Shown: positions 15,873 to 24,540, counted from the stretch's first letter. The stretch is 64,000 nucleotides of DNA from Micromonospora rifamycinica (GCF_900090265.1 NZ_LT607752.1:5338001-5402000), one strand, 5' to 3'. Notes: generated by a model from the letters alone, not told the origin. Numbers and translations are program-made.

Positions 15873-15947
15873 ACGCATGCGGGGCACCTGCTTACGGAAC
15901 GGTGACGTGGTTGGCGGCCGGGGCGGTCGATCGACGACACTTGCCCG

Positions 15948-17552
15948 ATGAGCACCCCCCGCGGCTTCGCCGCGCTGGCCGGGGTCACCGCCGCCGTGGT
16001 GGCCATCGGTGTCGCCGAGCCGGTCGCCGTCCTCACCGGTCCGCGTTCCGCGCCGCTGATCGCGGTCGGCGGGGTGGTGGTCGACGTGGTGCCCGAGCCG
16101 CTCAAACAGTTCGCCATCGACGTCTTCGGCCGGTACGACAAGATCGCCCTGCTGGTCGGCACGGCGGTGCTGCTGGCGGCCTTCGCCGCCGGGATCGGCG
16201 TGCTGGCCGCGCGCCGGCTCGCCGTCGGGCTGGCCGGTATCGCGGCGTTCGCCGGTGTCGGTGCCGCCGCCGCGCTCACCCGGGCCGGCGCGGATGCCGC
16301 CGACGCGCTCCCCGCCCTGGTCGGCGGGGGGTTGGGCGGGCTGGTGCTCTGGGCCTTCGTGGCCGGTCCCTGGCAGCTCGACCCGTGGCCCTGGCAGCCG
16401 CCCACCCCGCTACCGGCCGCCCACCCCGGGCCGCTTCCGGCCGGCGGGCCGCCCGTCGGGTCGGAGCCGTCGGAGTCGACCGACCCGGAGTCCCGGCGGC
16501 GGTTCCTGCACGGGGCCGGCCTGCTCGCGGGCACGGCGACGGTGGTGGGGCTGGGTGGGCACTGGCTCGCCGGCCGGCGGGGTGTCTCGGCGGCCCGGGA
16601 GGCGGTCGCCCTGCCCACCCCGGCGGTGGCGGCGCCGCCGGTGCCGCCCGGCGCGGACCTGTCCCTGGCCCAGCTCGCCCCCTACACCACCCCGAACGGC
16701 GGGTTCTACCGGATCGACACGGCGCTGGTGGTGCCGCAGGTCGACCCGCAGACCTGGCGGTTGCGCATCCACGGTCGGGTGCGCAACCCGATCGAGCTGA
16801 CCTTCGCCGAGTTGCTGGCCCGGCCGATGGTCGAGCGGTACGTGACCCTGGCCTGCGTCTCCAACGAGGTGGGCGGGGACCTGATCGGCAATGCCCGCTG
16901 GCTGGGGGTGCCGATCAGGGAGCTGCTGGACGAGGCCGAGCCGGAGGAGGGGGCCGACCAGGTGGTCGGCCGCTCGGTCGACGGTTGGACCTGCGGCACC
17001 CCGACGGCGGTGCTGCGCGACGGCCGGGACGCCCTGCTGGCGGTGGGGATGAACGGCGAGCCGCTGCCGGTCGAGCACGGGTTCCCGGTGCGGATGGTGG
17101 TGCCCGGCCTCTACGGGTACGTGTCGGCCTGCAAGTGGGTCACCGAGCTGGAGCTGACCAGCTTCGCCGACTTCGACGCGTACTGGGTGCCGCGGGGCTG
17201 GTCGGCGCAGGGGCCGGTGAAGACGCAGTCGAGGATCGACACCCCGCGTCCGCGCAACCGGCTGACCGCGGGTGAGGTGGTGGTGGCGGGGGTGGCCTGG
17301 GCACAGCACCGGGGGATCAGCCGGGTGGAGGTGCGGGTGGACGGCGGCGCCTGGCAGCAGGCGACCCTCGCCCCGGCGGTGTCGGTGGACACCTGGGTGC
17401 AGTGGTCGTGGCGGTGGCCGGCGACCCCGGGCGAGCACACCCTCCAGGTGCGGGCGACCGACCGGAACGGTGAGACCCAGACCGCGCTGGCCGCGCCGGT
17501 GGCCCCGGACGGGGCGACCGGCTGGCACCGGGTCACGGTCACCGTCCGCTGA
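15948..17552 (+). CDS. polytopic molybdopterin oxidoreductase, sulfite-oxidase fold
   Basis: Protein of 534 aa. Four transmembrane helices (about 8-29, 65-87, 91-112, 121-141) precede a cytoplasmic Pro-rich loop with a twin-arginine motif SRRRFL at 182-187 and a fifth hydrophobic helix to about 208. The rest is an oxidoreductase molybdopterin-binding domain (Mo-ligand Cys304 in VTLACVSNEVGG) and a Mo-co dimerisation domain (about 440-534). Topology places the catalytic part outside. This matches the actinobacterial membrane proteins that need Sec for the first helices and Tat for the last. Electron partner and substrate are unknown. Confidence 0.88.
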   Translation: MSTPRGFAALAGVTAAVVAIGVAEPVAVLTGPRSAPLIAVGGVVVDVVPEPLKQFAIDVFGRYDKIALLVGTAVLLAAFAAGIGVLAARRLAVGLAGIAAFAGVGAAAALTRAGADAADALPALVGGGLGGLVLWAFVAGPWQLDPWPWQPPTPLPAAHPGPLPAGGPPVGSEPSESTDPESRRRFLHGAGLLAGTATVVGLGGHWLAGRRGVSAAREAVALPTPAVAAPPVPPGADLSLAQLAPYTTPNGGFYRIDTALVVPQVDPQTWRLRIHGRVRNPIELTFAELLARPMVERYVTLACVSNEVGGDLIGNARWLGVPIRELLDEAEPEEGADQVVGRSVDGWTCGTPTAVLRDGRDALLAVGMNGEPLPVEHGFPVRMVVPGLYGYVSACKWVTELELTSFADFDAYWVPRGWSAQGPVKTQSRIDTPRPRNRLTAGEVVVAGVAWAQHRGISRVEVRVDGGAWQQATLAPAVSVDTWVQWSWRWPATPGEHTLQVRATDRNGETQTALAAPVAPDGATGWHRVTVTVR

Positions 17553-17625
17553 TTCTCCACCACCTGTCAGTCATCAAGCATGATCAATATGTTGATGGAT
17601 GGAAAATCCTCCGCGGTATCGAGGG

Positions 17626-17654
17626 TTGAGGCTGTGGGAGCGCTCCCGTAACAT
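17626..17654 (+). promoter_or_regulatory. GH62 gene promoter with CebR-like operator in the spacer
   Basis: TTGAGG (17626-17631) and TAACAT (17649-17654) are separated by exactly 17 bases. The spacer holds TGGGAGCGCTCCCG (17635-17648), 13 of 14 matches to the CebR box TGGGAGCGCTCCCA that LacI-family CebR binds in Streptomyces cellulase genes. Bound repressor would block the polymerase; cello-oligosaccharides relieve CebR in Streptomyces. Confidence 0.85.
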
Positions 17655-17732
17655 CCCTGATGCGACTGTTAACGTTCACCTAACACCGACCACCACCAAT
17701 GTGCACGTCCCGTCCCGTCAGGAGGATGTTTT

Positions 17733-19187
17733 ATGTCCAGATCCAGATCGGCCAATGTCGGCCTGGTCTCGGCCGGTGTCGCAATGCTGGCATCGGCATC
17801 GATCGTCACCGCGTTGCCGGCGGGTGCCGCAGCGGCGGGTTGCTCGGTGAACTACACCGTGTCCTCCGAGTGGGGTGGCGGCTTCGGTGCCAACGTCGCG
17901 ATCACCAACCTGGGCGACGCGCTGAGCAGCTGGACCCTGACCTGGTCCTTCGGCTCCGGGCAGTCGGTGACGCAGGCATGGAACGCCACCGTGACGCAGA
18001 GCGGCTCGGCGGTGACCGCCAAGAACGTCAGCTACAACGGCGCCATCCCGACCAACGGCTCGGTGTCGTTCGGCTTCAACGGCGCGTGGACGTCCAGCAA
18101 CCCCGTCCCGACGAGCTTCGCGCTCAACGGGGTGGCCTGCAACGGGGGGACGAACCCGACCACCCCGCCTCCCACCACCCCGCCCCCCACGACCCCGCCG
18201 CCGACCACCCCGCCCCCCACCACCCCGCCGCCGACCACGCCCCCGCCGACCACCCCGCCGCCGACGGGCAACTGCTCCCTGCCGACGACCTACCGCTGGT
18301 CGTCGACCGGCCCGCTGGCGCAGCCGAAGTCCGGCTGGGCGTCGCTCAAGGACTTCACCATCGCCCCCTACCAGGGCAAGCAGCTGGTGTACGCCACCAC
18401 CCACAGCAGCAGCGCCACCGGCGGCTGGGGTTCGATGAACTTCGGCCTGGTCGACAACCTCAACCAGCTCGCCACGGCCCCCCAGAACACCATGAGCCAG
18501 AGCACCGTCGCGCCGTCGCTGTTCTACTTCGCGCCGAAGAACATCTGGATCCTCGCCCACCAGTGGGGCCCGACGTCGTTCTCGTACCGCACGTCGACCA
18601 ACCCGGCCAACGCCAACGGCTGGTCGGCCGCGCAGACCCTGTCGACCGCGAAGATCACCGACTCCGGCACCGGCGTGATCGACCAGACGATCATCGGCGA
18701 CGACCAGAACATGTACCTGTTCTTCGCCGGTGACAACGGCAAGATCTACCGCCAGATCATGCCGATCGGGAACTTCCCGGGCAGCTTCGGCTCCAACTAC
18801 ACCACCATCATGAGCGACACCTCGGAGAACATCTTCGAGGCGCCGCAGGTCTACAAGGTCGCGGGCCGCAACCAGTACCTGATGATCATCGAGGCCAGGA
18901 CCAGCGGCTGGGAGCGCTACTTCCGCTCGTTCACGGCGACCAGCCTGGGCGGCACCTGGACGCCGAACGCGACGACCTACAACAACCCGTTCGCGGGCAA
19001 GGCCAACAGCGGTGCCACCTGGACCAACGACATCAGCCACGGCGAGCTGCTGCGCACCAGCGCGGACCAGACCAACACGATCGACCCGTGCAACCTGCAG
19101 CTGCTGTACCAGGGCCGCGCCACGAACTCGGGCGGTGACTACGGCCTCCTGCCGTACCGGCCGGGTCTGCTGACCCTGCAGCGCTGA
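17733..19187 (+). CDS. secreted CBM2-GH62 alpha-L-arabinofuranosidase
   Basis: Extracellular hemicellulase of 484 aa that removes arabinose side chains from arabinoxylan. A signal peptide (1-35, cut after AAAA) precedes a family 2 carbohydrate-binding module (37-136, disulfide Cys37-Cys136, exposed Trp residues as in cellulose binders). A linker of seven Pro-Pro-Thr-Thr-Pro type repeats (143-178) leads to a GH62 domain (about 181-484) with family segments such as GWGSMNFGL, LAHQWGPTSF and SENIFEAPQVYK. AGGAGG seven bases before ATG 17733 supports the start. Expression is likely under CebR-type control. Confidence 0.95.
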   Translation: MSRSRSANVGLVSAGVAMLASASIVTALPAGAAAAGCSVNYTVSSEWGGGFGANVAITNLGDALSSWTLTWSFGSGQSVTQAWNATVTQSGSAVTAKNVSYNGAIPTNGSVSFGFNGAWTSSNPVPTSFALNGVACNGGTNPTTPPPTTPPPTTPPPTTPPPTTPPPTTPPPTTPPPTGNCSLPTTYRWSSTGPLAQPKSGWASLKDFTIAPYQGKQLVYATTHSSSATGGWGSMNFGLVDNLNQLATAPQNTMSQSTVAPSLFYFAPKNIWILAHQWGPTSFSYRTSTNPANANGWSAAQTLSTAKITDSGTGVIDQTIIGDDQNMYLFFAGDNGKIYRQIMPIGNFPGSFGSNYTTIMSDTSENIFEAPQVYKVAGRNQYLMIIEARTSGWERYFRSFTATSLGGTWTPNATTYNNPFAGKANSGATWTNDISHGELLRTSADQTNTIDPCNLQLLYQGRATNSGGDYGLLPYRPGLLTLQR

Positions 19188-19291
19188 CGGCGTGACGCAG
19201 GTGCGACCCCGCTGTTCCTGACCTCCGCGACCGGCGGCGAACGCCGCACCGGGTGAGCCGCACGACGGCTCGGAGCAGGATCGGGTGGCAT

Positions 19292-19330
19292 GAAGGGGCG
19301 GGTCCGGCTGTGCCGGGCCCGCCCCGCTTC
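19292..19330 (+). terminator. GH62 gene terminator hairpin
   Basis: A GC-rich arm starting GAAGGGGCGGG at 19292 pairs with the arm ending CCCGCCCCGCTTC at 19330, with one bulged base and one G-U pair, loop GGCTGTGCC. Confidence 0.65.
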
Positions 19331-19371
19331 TCGTGCATGTCGGCCCGACGGCGGACCATGGGCCGGGAAAC

Positions 19372-19412
19372 GACGAGGCCGCGCTCCGGAGATCGGAGTG
19401 CGGCCTCGTCGA
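19372..19412 (-). terminator. whiB gene terminator hairpin
   Basis: CGACGAGGCCGCGCTCC (19372-19388) pairs with GGAGTGCGGCCTCGTCG (19396-19412): 17 bp with one G-U pair and a 7-base loop, 15 bases past the whiB stop. Confidence 0.8.
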
Positions 19413-19427
19413 GGTGTGCTGGGTCGG

Positions 19428-19811
19428 TCAGGCGATCTTGCGCTGGGCCGGCACGGCGGTCTTGTGCGGAGCGCCGAGGCGGGCCTCCATGCGGGCGATG
19501 TCGACCCGGGTCTGCCGGCGGTCGGCCAGGTCCTCCCAGCCGAGGGCGAGCAGCCGCAGCCGCTCCGACTCGCTGAGCCCGCCCCAGACGCCGTACGGCT
19601 CGCGGACGGACAGGGCGTGGGCGGCGCACTCGGCCCGGACCGGGCAACCCCCGCAGACGGACTTGGCGCTGGACTCCCGGCGCAGGCGGGACGACCCCCG
19701 CTCACCGTCCGGGTGGAAGAACTGGGCGCTGTCCCGGCCCCGGCAGGCACCGAGACGCTGCCAGTCCCACAGGTCGACGATGGGACCGGGCAGTCTGCGT
19801 ACGTTCGACAT
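19428..19811 (-). CDS. WhiB-family iron-sulfur regulator, WhiB3/WhiD type
   Basis: WhiB-like transcription factor, 127 aa, binding a [4Fe-4S] cluster through four cysteines (GACRG, then SVCGGCPVRAEC) and a GVWGG turn that contacts sigma-factor region 4. The start LPGPIVDLWDWQ and HPDGERG resemble M. tuberculosis WhiB3 and Streptomyces WhiD. Synteny (next to groEL1 as in Rv3416-Rv3417c, and next to a BldM-like gene as whiD is next to bldM) supports orthology. ATG 19811 has AGGAGG seven bases upstream. The tail after residue 95 is longer than in WhiD. Likely role: redox and developmental control. Confidence 0.92.
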   Translation of the reverse strand: MSNVRRLPGPIVDLWDWQRLGACRGRDSAQFFHPDGERGSSRLRRESSAKSVCGGCPVRAECAAHALSVREPYGVWGGLSESERLRLLALGWEDLADRRQTRVDIARMEARLGAPHKTAVPAQRKIA

Positions 19812-20067
19812 CAGCACCCCTCCTCCCGCGCGGCACCGCGGAGATCCTCGTTGAACCGGCGTCCGGGCTGTGGTCCGCGCTGGCGTACCGCGCTTCCGGC
19901 GTGCAGCCTCGGTACCCGAACCCTCGCCGACTCACACGTGTTGAGATCGAAAAGCCGAACAGCTTGCGCCAGATGCCCCAAATGTCGGAAAAGTTCGGAG
20001 GATTGCCGGGAACCTCCTCCCCGGTGGAGCCCGTCATGGTCTGCTCGTGTCCGGAGAGGAGAACACC

Positions 20068-20892
20068 GTGCGTACCGTTCTCGTATGCGTTCGGACACCG
20101 ATCGCCGCGCAGCAGTTGACCAACGCGGCGGCGCGACTCGGCCTGGCTTCGGTCGTCCGGACGGCTGTCTCCGATCCCGAGGCGATGCTGCGGCTCGCCG
20201 AGCGCCCGGTCGACGTGGTGCTCGCCGACACGGCGCTCACCCGGCCGGACAGCGCCGGCTTCGTCCGCCGGGTGCTCGCCCGCGCCCCGCAGGCCGCGGT
20301 GCTGCTGCTCGGCACCGAGGAGTCGGAGGCGGCGGCGGCCACCATCAACGCCGGTGCGCGGGGCCTGATCCAGGGCGCCGACCATGACCTGACCAGCGCG
20401 GTGGCCAAGGCCCTGCTGCTGCTCTCCGCGCCCGGCCGGCCCGCCCGGCACCGGGTCGCCGACCCGGCCCGGGACACCGCCGCGGTGGGCGCGCCACCCC
20501 GGCCCGCCGCCGGTCGACCGCCGGCAGCGGGCTGGTCGCCGCCGGCCGCCGAGGGGCCACCCGGAGCGCCTTCGGTGGTGCCCGTGCAGCGCGGGGACGA
20601 CGAGGTCGAGGGGGAGCCGGACGCCGGCGCGGCCGAGCCGCCACCGACCGGCACCCTGCCGCGCCCGACCTCCGGCGCCCGTGGCGGCCGCAGCTCCGTC
20701 GGGCTGACCGAACGGGAACTCCAGGTGCTGCTCGGCATGGCCGAGGGCAAGAGCAACGCCGAGATCGGTCGGGAGCTGTTCGTCTCGGAGGACACCGTCA
20801 AGACACACGCCCGCCGGCTGTTCCGCAAGCTCGGTGCCCGCGACCGGGCGCACGCCGTGGCCGCCGGCTTCCGCGCCGGCCTGGTGGCCTGA
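20068..20892 (+). CDS. BldM-like atypical response regulator with degenerate receiver
   Basis: Regulator of 274 aa. The C-terminal LuxR-type HTH (about 210-270, SNAEIGRELFVSEDTVKTHA, RRLFRKLGARDRAHAVA) is nearly identical in pattern to Streptomyces BldM. The receiver domain (1-115) keeps the phospho-acceptor position Asp54 in VVLADTAL but has lost the acidic pair (VCVRTP where BldM has CDDSP) and the conserved Lys. An 85-residue Pro/Ala/Gly linker, absent from BldM, joins the domains. GTG 20068 has GAGAGGAG six bases upstream. It is divergent from the whiB gene, as bldM is near whiD. Confidence 0.85.
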   Translation: MRTVLVCVRTPIAAQQLTNAAARLGLASVVRTAVSDPEAMLRLAERPVDVVLADTALTRPDSAGFVRRVLARAPQAAVLLLGTEESEAAAATINAGARGLIQGADHDLTSAVAKALLLLSAPGRPARHRVADPARDTAAVGAPPRPAAGRPPAAGWSPPAAEGPPGAPSVVPVQRGDDEVEGEPDAGAAEPPPTGTLPRPTSGARGGRSSVGLTERELQVLLGMAEGKSNAEIGRELFVSEDTVKTHARRLFRKLGARDRAHAVAAGFRAGLVA

Positions 20893-20911
20893 ACGCCCCT
20901 GCGACCGACCC

Positions 20912-21019
20912 GGCCCCGACCGGATGGCCGGCCCCGACCGGATGGCCGGCCCCGACCGGATGGCCGGCCCCGACCGGATGGCCGGCCCCGACCGGATGGC
21001 CGGCCCCGACCGGATGGCC
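20912..21019. repeat. 18-bp tandem repeat, six perfect copies
   Basis: GGCCCCGACCGGATGGCC repeats six times without mismatch from 20912 to 21019. Junctions create GGCCGGCC octamers. It lies between the bldM-like gene and the convergent DUF5319 gene. Confidence 0.93.
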
Positions 21020-21072
21020 AGCCCCGGTGCCGGCCCGTTCGCGGACCGGCCCGGTGGACGCGGTCCGGTGGG

Positions 21073-21483
21073 TCAGTCGTCCGGGTCGGCCTCGTCGCCG
21101 GTGGACTCGGTCAGCGTGTCGTGCACCCCGTCGGCGTAGCCCCGCGCGTAGTCCCAGGTGACGTAGTGGTCGGGGTCGGGGTCGTAGGCGGGCTCGTGCA
21201 CCCGGGGCCGACCGGAGCTGAGCAGGTGCCGCAGGTTGCCCCGGAGCAGGTCCCAGTCGAAGTAGTGCGGCTCGCGGCAGTCCTCGCACTCGATGACCAG
21301 CCCACGGACCCCGATCGGGGCCAACAGGGCCTGGTAGATCTCCAGGTCGGCGAGGTCTTCCAGCACGTCCTGCCGCTCGACCTCGGTCAGCGGGTCGAGC
21401 GGGGCGTCGTCGCCCGGGTCGTCCAGCCCCGCAGCCGGATCGGCCGGGTCGCCGTTGAACGGGTCGATGGGCTCGTCGTGCAC
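21073..21483 (-). CDS. DUF5319 family protein
   Basis: Acidic soluble protein of 136 aa. It begins HDEPIDPFNGDP, has a central CxxC pair (IECEDCREPHYFDW) that may bind metal, and a conserved YVTWDYARGYADGVHD segment. The length and place next to guaB match M. tuberculosis Rv3412, of unknown function. GTG 21483 is the likely start by length; the ribosome site (GAGGGG) is very close to it. Convergent with the bldM-like gene. Confidence 0.82.
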   Translation of the reverse strand: MHDEPIDPFNGDPADPAAGLDDPGDDAPLDPLTEVERQDVLEDLADLEIYQALLAPIGVRGLVIECEDCREPHYFDWDLLRGNLRHLLSSGRPRVHEPAYDPDPDHYVTWDYARGYADGVHDTLTESTGDEADPDD

Positions 21484-21679
21484 CCCCTCACCGTAGACCC
21501 AACGCCCGCGGCACGCGCCCCCCGGCGGTCGCGGGGGCCGCGCCGGCGTCGACCGGTCGCCGGCGAGGGCGGCCCAGGTCACTGGGTACGATGAGACGAC
21601 TCGCCGTCACCCCGGCGTGCGCCGGTCGCCGCGTGCGCCGCCTCGCTGAATCCCGTTCGAGCAGCTCAGGGGAGCAATC

Positions 21680-23242
21680 GTGGAGAATTCGCCCAGCACC
21701 GATCTTCCGGCCGGCGTCGACAACGGCGAGTTTGCGGGCCATCTGCCGGAGCTGCCCGCCGGCTCGGCCCGGGTGGTGCCGCTCGGTCTGACCTTCGACG
21801 ACGTGCTGCTCCAGCCGGGCGAGTCGGACGTGGTGCCCAGCCGGGTGAACACCCGCACCCGGCTCACCCGCAACGTCGAGCTGACCATCCCGCTGCTGTC
21901 CAGCGCGATGGACACCGTCACCGAGGCCCGGATGGCGATCGCCATGGCCCGCCAGGGCGGTATCGGCGTGCTGCACCGCAACCTCTCCCTGGAGGACCAG
22001 GCGCTCCAGGTCGACCTGGTCAAGCGCTCCGAGTCCGGCATGATCACCAACCCGGTGACGGCCAGCCCCGAGGACACCCTCCGCGAGGTCGACGAGCTGT
22101 GCGGTCGCTACCGCATCTCCGGCGTCCCGGTGGTCGACGGCGACGGCCAGCTGGTCGGCATCGTCACCAACCGGGACATGCGCTTCGTCTCCGACCCGAC
22201 CACCCCGGTCCACGCGATCATGACCCGGACGCCCCTGGTCACCGCCCCGGTGGGGGTCAGCAAGGACGACGCGCTGGCGCTGCTGCGTCAGCACAAGGTC
22301 GAGAAGCTGCCGATCGTGGACGACTCGGGCCGGCTGCGCGGCCTGATCACCGTGAAGGACTTCACCAAGAGCGAGCAGTACCCGGAGGCGACCAAGGACG
22401 ACGCCGGCCGGCTGCGGGTCGCCGCCGCCATCGGCGTGGGCGAGGACGCCTACAAGCGGGCCCGCACCCTGGTCGACGCGGGCGTCGACGTGCTGATCGT
22501 GGACACCGCGCACGGCCACCAGCGGGCCGTGCTGGACATGGTCCGCCGGCTCAAGGCCGACGTCACGATCGACATCGTGGGCGGCAACGTGGCCACCTAT
22601 GCCGGGGCGAAGGCCCTGGTCGACGCCGGTGCCGACGGGGTCAAGGTCGGGGTCGGCCCGGGTGCCATCTGCACCACCCGGATCGTGGCCGGGGTCGGTG
22701 TGCCGCAGGTGACCGCGATCATGGAGGCGGCCCGCGCGGCCCGCCCGGCCGGTGTCCCGGTGATCGGTGACGGCGGCATCCAGTACTCCGGCGACATCGC
22801 CAAGGCCCTGGTGGCCGGCGCCGACACGGTGATGCTCGGCAGCCTGCTGGCCGGCTGCGAGGAGAGCCCCGGCGAGCTGATCTTCGTCAACGGTAAGCAG
22901 TTCAAGGCGTACCGGGGGATGGGGTCGCTGGGCGCGATGCAGTCCCGGGGCCAGGCCAAGTCGTACAGCAAGGACCGCTACTTCCAGCAGGACGTGCTCA
23001 GCGACGACAAGCTGGTCCCGGAGGGCGTGGAGGGCCAGGTGCCCTACCGGGGGCCGCTGTCCCGGGTGGCCCACCAGCTCGTCGGCGGGCTGCGGCTGGC
23101 GATGGGGTACGCCGGCGCGGAGAACATCGTCGACCTGCACCACCGGGGCCAGCTCATCCGGATCACCGCGGCCGGGCTCAAGGAGAGCCACCCGCACGAC
23201 ATCCAGATGACCGTCGAGGCGCCCAACTACCACACCCGCTGA
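21680..23242 (+). CDS. guaB: inosine-5'-monophosphate dehydrogenase
   Basis: IMPDH, 520 aa, oxidising IMP to XMP with NAD+, the committed step to GMP. The N-terminal barrel part (LTFDDVLLQPGES) is interrupted by two CBS domains (about 115-235). The catalytic Cys is in GPGAICTTR, with the flap region MGSLGAMQSRG after it. GTG 21680 follows AGGGGAG. Next is guaB3 after 30 bases, and guaA lies 6 kb downstream, so the GMP branch is clustered. Confidence 0.97.
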   Translation: MENSPSTDLPAGVDNGEFAGHLPELPAGSARVVPLGLTFDDVLLQPGESDVVPSRVNTRTRLTRNVELTIPLLSSAMDTVTEARMAIAMARQGGIGVLHRNLSLEDQALQVDLVKRSESGMITNPVTASPEDTLREVDELCGRYRISGVPVVDGDGQLVGIVTNRDMRFVSDPTTPVHAIMTRTPLVTAPVGVSKDDALALLRQHKVEKLPIVDDSGRLRGLITVKDFTKSEQYPEATKDDAGRLRVAAAIGVGEDAYKRARTLVDAGVDVLIVDTAHGHQRAVLDMVRRLKADVTIDIVGGNVATYAGAKALVDAGADGVKVGVGPGAICTTRIVAGVGVPQVTAIMEAARAARPAGVPVIGDGGIQYSGDIAKALVAGADTVMLGSLLAGCEESPGELIFVNGKQFKAYRGMGSLGAMQSRGQAKSYSKDRYFQQDVLSDDKLVPEGVEGQVPYRGPLSRVAHQLVGGLRLAMGYAGAENIVDLHHRGQLIRITAAGLKESHPHDIQMTVEAPNYHTR

Positions 23243-23272
23243 CCCACCACCCCCAACCATCTGGAGTCCCTC

Positions 23273-24391
23273 ATGCGTGACGTGGTCGAGATCGGGCTGG
23301 GCAAGACCGCGCAGCGCGGTTACCACCTGGACGACATCGCCATCGTGCCCAGCCGGCGGACCAGGGACGTCGACGACGTCTCCACCGGCTGGCAGCTCGA
23401 CGCCTACCAGTTCGACATCCCCTGTGTCGGTCACCCGTCGGACGCCACCATGAGCCCCGCCTCCGCGGTGCGGCTCGGCCAGCTCGGCGGCCTCGGCGTG
23501 CTCAACGTCGAGGGCCTCTGGACCCGTTACGAGAACCCGACCAAGGTGCTGGAGGAGCTGGCCGGGCTGGGCGAGGACGCCCGCGCGACCAAGCGGCTCC
23601 AGGAGGTCTACGCCGAGCCGATCCGCCCCGACCTGATCGCCGAGCGGGTCCGCGAGCTGCGGGCCGGTGACAGCACGGTGGCCGTCCGGGTCTCCCCGCA
23701 GCACACCCTGGCGCTGGCCCCGGTGATCCTGGACGCGGGCGTCGACATCCTGGTCATCCAGGGCACCATCGTCTCGGCCGAGCACGTCTCGACCACCGAC
23801 GAACCGCTGAACCTCAAGGAGTTCATCGCCGACCTCGACCTTCCGGTGGTCGTCGGCGGTTGCACCGACTACAAGACGGCGCTGCACCTGATGCGGACCG
23901 GGGCGGCCGGGGTGATCGTCGGCATCGGCGGCGACGACTGGTCGACCACCGAGTCGGTGCTCGGCATCCGGGTGCCGATGGCCACCGCGATCGCCGACGC
24001 CGCCGCGGCCCGCCGCGACTACCTCGACGAGACGGGCGGACGCTACGTCCACCTGATCGCGGACGGCGACATCCAGACCTCCGGCGACATCGCCAAGGCG
24101 CTCGGCTGCGGCGCGGACGCGGTGATGCTCGGCGAACCGCTGTCGCTGTGCGAGGAGGCCCCGGCCGGCGGTGCCTGGTGGCACTCGGCGGCCAGCCACC
24201 CGTCGCTGCCGCGCGGCGCGTTCGAGGTGGCCGGCGAGTCGCTCGGTTCGATGGAGCGGCTGCTCTTCGGCCCGGCCGACGAGCCGGACGGCCAGCTCAA
24301 CCTCTTCGGCGGGCTGCGTCGGGCGATGGCCAAGTGCGGCTACCGCGACCTGAAGGAGTTCCAGCGGGTCGGCCTGGTCCTGGACCGCTGA
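23273..24391 (+). CDS. guaB3: GuaB3, IMPDH-family protein without CBS domains or catalytic Cys
   Basis: IMPDH/GMP-reductase family barrel protein, 372 aa. It keeps the nucleotide and phosphate-binding pattern (IADGDIQTSGDIAKALGCGADAVM) but lacks the CBS pair, and the catalytic-loop Cys of GuaB is absent: GIGGDDWSTTE replaces GPGAICTTR. The same guaB-guaB3 order occurs in mycobacteria and Streptomyces. Some cyanobacterial GuaB3 proteins are reported as GMP reductases, but the missing Cys makes that activity doubtful here; a regulatory or structural role is possible. It is co-transcribed with guaB. Confidence 0.9.
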   Translation: MRDVVEIGLGKTAQRGYHLDDIAIVPSRRTRDVDDVSTGWQLDAYQFDIPCVGHPSDATMSPASAVRLGQLGGLGVLNVEGLWTRYENPTKVLEELAGLGEDARATKRLQEVYAEPIRPDLIAERVRELRAGDSTVAVRVSPQHTLALAPVILDAGVDILVIQGTIVSAEHVSTTDEPLNLKEFIADLDLPVVVGGCTDYKTALHLMRTGAAGVIVGIGGDDWSTTESVLGIRVPMATAIADAAAARRDYLDETGGRYVHLIADGDIQTSGDIAKALGCGADAVMLGEPLSLCEEAPAGGAWWHSAASHPSLPRGAFEVAGESLGSMERLLFGPADEPDGQLNLFGGLRRAMAKCGYRDLKEFQRVGLVLDR

Positions 24392-24491
24392 TCCGCCCCG
24401 GTGACCGGCCGGTCCCGCCCGGGTCCGGCCGGCCGCCACAGGTCCCGCCCGCCGGTCCGCTGTTCGGGGTACGTGGGGCCGGAGCGCTCGG

Positions 24492-24497
24492 TAGGCT
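24492..24497 (+). promoter_or_regulatory. -10 element before the M1 peptidase gene
   Basis: TAGGCT, same hexamer as before tsaB and guaA, about 44 bases upstream of the ATG; no convincing -35. Confidence 0.35.
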
Positions 24498-24540
24498 GCG
24501 CGCACGACGGGGTGGGCGAACGGGGGTGTGCAGGGTGGCC

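Noticed and set aside
20912..21019. Coding repeat (PDRMAG units) as part of a plus-strand gene
   Set aside because: The frame opens by chance because the period is 18; it follows the bldM-like stop and has no start signal.
21488..24505. 1005-codon minus-strand open frame opposite guaB and guaB3
   Set aside because: Same artefact: both sense genes are certain and the antisense product has no recognisable fold or ribosome site.
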